NCBI RefSeq assembly: GCF_010550245.1
Contig: NZ_JAAGLU010000029.1
Location: 79,997 to 143,996 of the forward strand
DNA from: Streptomyces sp. SID12501
GTDB lineage: Bacteria > Actinomycetota > Actinomycetes > Streptomycetales > Streptomycetaceae
Direction: 5' to 3'
DNA length: 64,000 nt
The stretch's first letter is position 1; every line of letters begins with the position of its first letter. A program made the translations under genes and the position numbers. Positions 62,049 to 64,000 of the stretch are shown here, piece after piece. The notes below the pieces were generated by a model. That model ran no database searches, was not told the DNA's origin, and saw nothing but the letters and a program-made list of their open reading frames with translations.

Positions 62049-62116
62049 AGCGATCCGTGGACCGGGCCGTCCGGCCCCCTCCTGCCGGGGCCGGACGGCC
62101 CTCCGGCCGGCGACCG

Positions 62117-63040
62117 TCACACGACGGGCGGGTCCGGGCGGACGAGCGTGCCCGACCTGCCGTGGACGATCTCGTACGCCGCGTCCAGGGCACCGATCGC
62201 GGCCAGTGACCCGGTCCGTTCGACGAACCGGGCGGCGGCCTCGGCCTTGGGACCCATCGAGTCCTCGGGGAAGTCGCCCCGGCGCAGTTCGGCGGGGGTG
62301 GCGCGGAGGACGGGCCGCTGGTCGGGGGTCCCGTAGCCGGTGTAGACGCAGGGCACGTCGGTGAGGATGAGCAGGAAGTCGGCCTTCAGGTCCTCGGCGA
62401 GCAGCGCCGCCGTGAGGTCCTTGTCGACGACGGCCTCCACCCCGGTGAGCGCGCCGGTGCCGGGGTCGGCGGTGACGGGGACACCTCCGCCGCCGGCGCA
62501 GATGACGAGCGTGCCGCCGCTGACCAGTTCGTGGACGGTCTCCGCCTCCAGGATCCGTTCGGGTGCCGGGGAGGGGACGACGCGACGCCGGCCGGTGGTG
62601 TCGGCGGCGATACGCCGGCCACGTTCGCGGGCGAGCGCGGACGCGATGTCGTGAGGATACGCCTGACCGACGAACTTCGTGGGGTGCCCGAAGGCCGGGT
62701 CGTCGGCCCGGACGAGGGTGTGGGTGACCAGCGCCGCGATCCGGCGTCCGGGCAGGGCGTCGTGCAGGGTGCGGACCAGCAGGGAGCCGATCATGCCCTG
62801 GGTCTGGGCGCCGAGCAGGTTCAGCGGGTAGGGGGCGCTCAGAGCGGGGTCGGCCGCGCTCTCCACGGCGAGCAGATCGATCTGGGGGCCGTTGCCGTGG
62901 GTGATGACGATCTCGTGATCGTGGGCGAGGGCGGCGATCGCGGTGGTCACCCGGTCGATGTTCGCCTCCTGGACAGCCGCGTCGGGGTGCTCGCCGCGGT
63001 GCAGCAGGGCGTTGCCGCCGAGAGCGATGACGATGCGCAT
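62117..63040 (-). CDS. arcC: Carbamate kinase
   Basis: A 307-residue kinase that makes ATP from carbamoyl phosphate, the last step of the arginine deiminase pathway. IALGGNALL, THGNGPQIDLLA, GVPVTADPG, EAVVDKDLTAALLAEDLKADFLLILTDV and GSMGPK-like DSMGPKAEAA are the family blocks. The frame is intact and full length. Its usual partner, catabolic ornithine carbamoyltransferase, survives only as a 22-codon tail immediately upstream. Confidence 0.94.
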   Translation of the reverse strand: MRIVIALGGNALLHRGEHPDAAVQEANIDRVTTAIAALAHDHEIVITHGNGPQIDLLAVESAADPALSAPYPLNLLGAQTQGMIGSLLVRTLHDALPGRRIAALVTHTLVRADDPAFGHPTKFVGQAYPHDIASALARERGRRIAADTTGRRRVVPSPAPERILEAETVHELVSGGTLVICAGGGGVPVTADPGTGALTGVEAVVDKDLTAALLAEDLKADFLLILTDVPCVYTGYGTPDQRPVLRATPAELRRGDFPEDSMGPKAEAAARFVERTGSLAAIGALDAAYEIVHGRSGTLVRPDPPVV

Positions 63041-63043
63041 GGC

Positions 63044-63109
63044 TCAGTCCTCCAGGGTGGCGACGAGTACGGCCTCGATGGTGTGCAGGCGGTTCTCCGC
63101 CCGGTCGAA
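63044..63109 (-). pseudogene. Tail of ornithine carbamoyltransferase
   Basis: Twenty-one codons plus TGA remain: FDRAENRLHTIEAVLVATL and two more residues, matching the OTC C-terminus (FDQAENRMHTIKAVLVATL). The stop lies 3 nt before the arcC ATG, as expected for an arcB-arcC operon. Nothing upstream belongs to OTC, so the gene body has been deleted. Confidence 0.75.
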
Positions 63110-63393
63110 GAGGGTCGGCCTCCCCACCGACCCGGTAAGGGACGAGCAGCCCGATCCGCCGACGACCTTCGGAGGTCGGGAGGGAGCGAGGCAGGTACCC
63201 ACAGCTCGCCCCTCCACCGAGGGGGTCGTCTCACGTACTCATGGAACAGCCAAGGCGCCGACGCCGCAGCATGCCGGAAGTCCCCTGGTCGGAGCCGAGT
63301 GGCCCGGCCGATGGACCGGGTGGCCCATGGGCTGTCGCCGGGCGTCGGGTACACGCTGGTCATGACAGCCCACGTCCCGTCGGGAGGCACGCC
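63110..63393. other. Gap upstream of cNMP-binding protein
   Basis: No gene is seen. CCCGG (63309-63313 region) and CCGGG flank CCGATGGA around 63308-63326, a rough palindrome partly like the DevR-like box but without its core, so I do not count it as one. Confidence 0.35.
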
Positions 63394-63858
63394 ATGATCA
63401 CCGCCCCCACACCCAGCATGCCGCGCGCACTGCCTGCCGAGCACCGGCTGCGGCTCATGCGCTTCGCCCACGAGGTCTCCTTCCCGCGGGGGACGCGCCT
63501 GTTCGAGGAGGGCAGCCGGGCCGACCGGTTCTGGATCATCCGCACGGGCACGGTCCAGCTCGACATGCATGTGCCGGGCCGCCGCGCGGCCGTCATCGAG
63601 ACCCTCCGGCACAACGAACTCGTCGGGGTGTCCTGGCTGTTCAGCCCGCACGCCTGGCACCTGGGCGCCGAAGCGACGACCCCGGTGCGGGCGTACGAGT
63701 TCGATGCCGCGGCCGTCCGCCTGATGTGCCAGGAAGACCCGGCCATCGGCAACACCATCGCCCAGTGGGTCGGTGACGTGCTCGCCCATCGTCTCCGCTC
63801 CGCCCGGACTCGGCTGCTGGATCTGTATGCCCCGTACGGTGCCGACGGACGGGTCTGA
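63394..63858 (+). CDS. Cyclic-nucleotide-binding domain protein without HTH
   Basis: A 154-residue protein consisting of one cNMP-binding (Crp/Fnr-type) beta-roll. RGTRLFEEGSRADRFWIIRTGTVQLDM is the typical first half and RHNELVGVSWLFSPHAWHLGAEA the phosphate-cassette region. The usual PxGE...RxA is replaced, so cyclic nucleotide binding is doubtful. A helix follows (VRLMCQEDPAIGNTIAQWVGDVLAHRL), but no winged helix. GGAGG lies 6 nt before ATG 63394. Similar stand-alone proteins occur in S. coelicolor near the dormancy genes. Confidence 0.85.
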   Translation: MITAPTPSMPRALPAEHRLRLMRFAHEVSFPRGTRLFEEGSRADRFWIIRTGTVQLDMHVPGRRAAVIETLRHNELVGVSWLFSPHAWHLGAEATTPVRAYEFDAAAVRLMCQEDPAIGNTIAQWVGDVLAHRLRSARTRLLDLYAPYGADGRV

Positions 63859-63879
63859 GCGTGCCGGGGTTCAGCCGTC

Positions 63880-63999
63880 TCAGGCCGCGGCCTTCGGGTT
63901 CGCTGACTCGACTGTGCTGGGGCGGTGTTCGGTGTTGATGCGTTGGGCTTCTTGGAGCTGGTCTTCGAGGATGATGATGCGGCAGGCGGCTTCGATGGG
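63880..63999 (-). CDS. C-terminal part of a gene cut by the window edge
   Basis: From the right edge the minus strand reads 39 codons (IEAACRIIILEDQLQEAQRI, ending in KAAA) to TGA 63882-63880. Codon bias is good and a coiled coil is likely. I do not recognise the family; many Streptomyces transposase and helical proteins end this way. It is incomplete. Confidence 0.45.
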   Translation of the reverse strand, partial: PIEAACRIIILEDQLQEAQRINTEHRPSTVESANPKAAA

Positions 64000-64000
64000 G

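Noticed and set aside
63306..63330. Extra DevR-like box before the cNMP-binding gene
   Set aside because: Only the outer CCCGG/CCGGG is symmetrical; the GGGNCC core is missing.

Overview
This is high-GC actinobacterial DNA, almost certainly a Streptomyces chromosome. Most codons end in G or C, TTA codons are nearly absent from real genes, GTG starts and 4-nt stop/start overlaps are common, and the gene set fits: Tat-exported chitosanase, LAL and LuxR regulators, NIS siderophore synthetases, a PASTA-less Ser/Thr kinase, and purine catabolism ordered much as I recall from S. coelicolor. No rRNA, tRNA, CRISPR array or intact insertion sequence was seen.

Region 1 (1-12.3 kb) is mixed: an AlkZ-like DNA glycosylase, a secreted trypsin, a large LAL regulator, a probably 5'-truncated LuxR regulator, two tandem acyl-CoA synthetases, a GNAT acetyltransferase whose 3' end has been copied into about three decaying 131-135 bp tandem repeats, and a zinc-ribbon protein with a nuclease-like C-terminus.

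Region 2 (12.3-28.2 kb) is a purine and glyoxylate salvage locus. Glyoxylate carboligase (gcl) converges on hydroxypyruvate isomerase (hyi) and tartronate semialdehyde reductase (glxR). Both promoters carry two TTCC-N7-GGAA boxes 21 bp apart, so one repressor probably controls both arms. Next come a membrane protein with Asp-Gln repeats, a thiamine-binding-like/HTH gene pair, a branched-chain-type ABC transporter (lipoprotein, LivH-LivM-LivG fusion, LivF) and a 1.5-kb zone of gene debris. Then follows a tight operon for 8-oxoguanine to urate to hydroxyisourate to OHCU to allantoin (8-oxoguanine deaminase, uricase, HIU hydrolase, OHCU decarboxylase).

Region 3 (28.2-40.9 kb) holds a GH46 chitosanase, a thioesterase, a HAD-like protein, an aminotransferase divergent from an HxlR regulator with a phased CTTGG/CCAAG operator, a coupled pair of exported vWA/membrane proteins, two divergent IucA/IucC synthetases and a receptor-like kinase.

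Region 4 (40.9-63.9 kb) resembles the mycobacterial DosR/DevR dormancy regulon: Rv1733c-like protein, P-type ATPase, XRE-flavin-oxidase fusion, GH65 phosphorylase with beta-phosphoglucomutase, DoxX, a DevS-like two-GAF sensor kinase, flavodoxin, GNAT-fused ADP-forming acyl-CoA synthetase, SpoIIE phosphatase, three double-domain universal stress proteins, zinc alcohol dehydrogenase, carbamate kinase and a lone cyclic-nucleotide-binding domain. Palindromes near GGGRCCGNNCGGCCCT occur before four of these units, three times as pairs 20-21 bp apart. The island is also decaying. A DevR regulator has lost its receiver domain, the pyruvate-formate-lyase activase has lost its FeS motif and is frameshifted, only the tails of GAPDH and ornithine carbamoyltransferase remain, and an M24 peptidase fragment sits before the ATPase operon.

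All calls are by reading and memory; no search was run.
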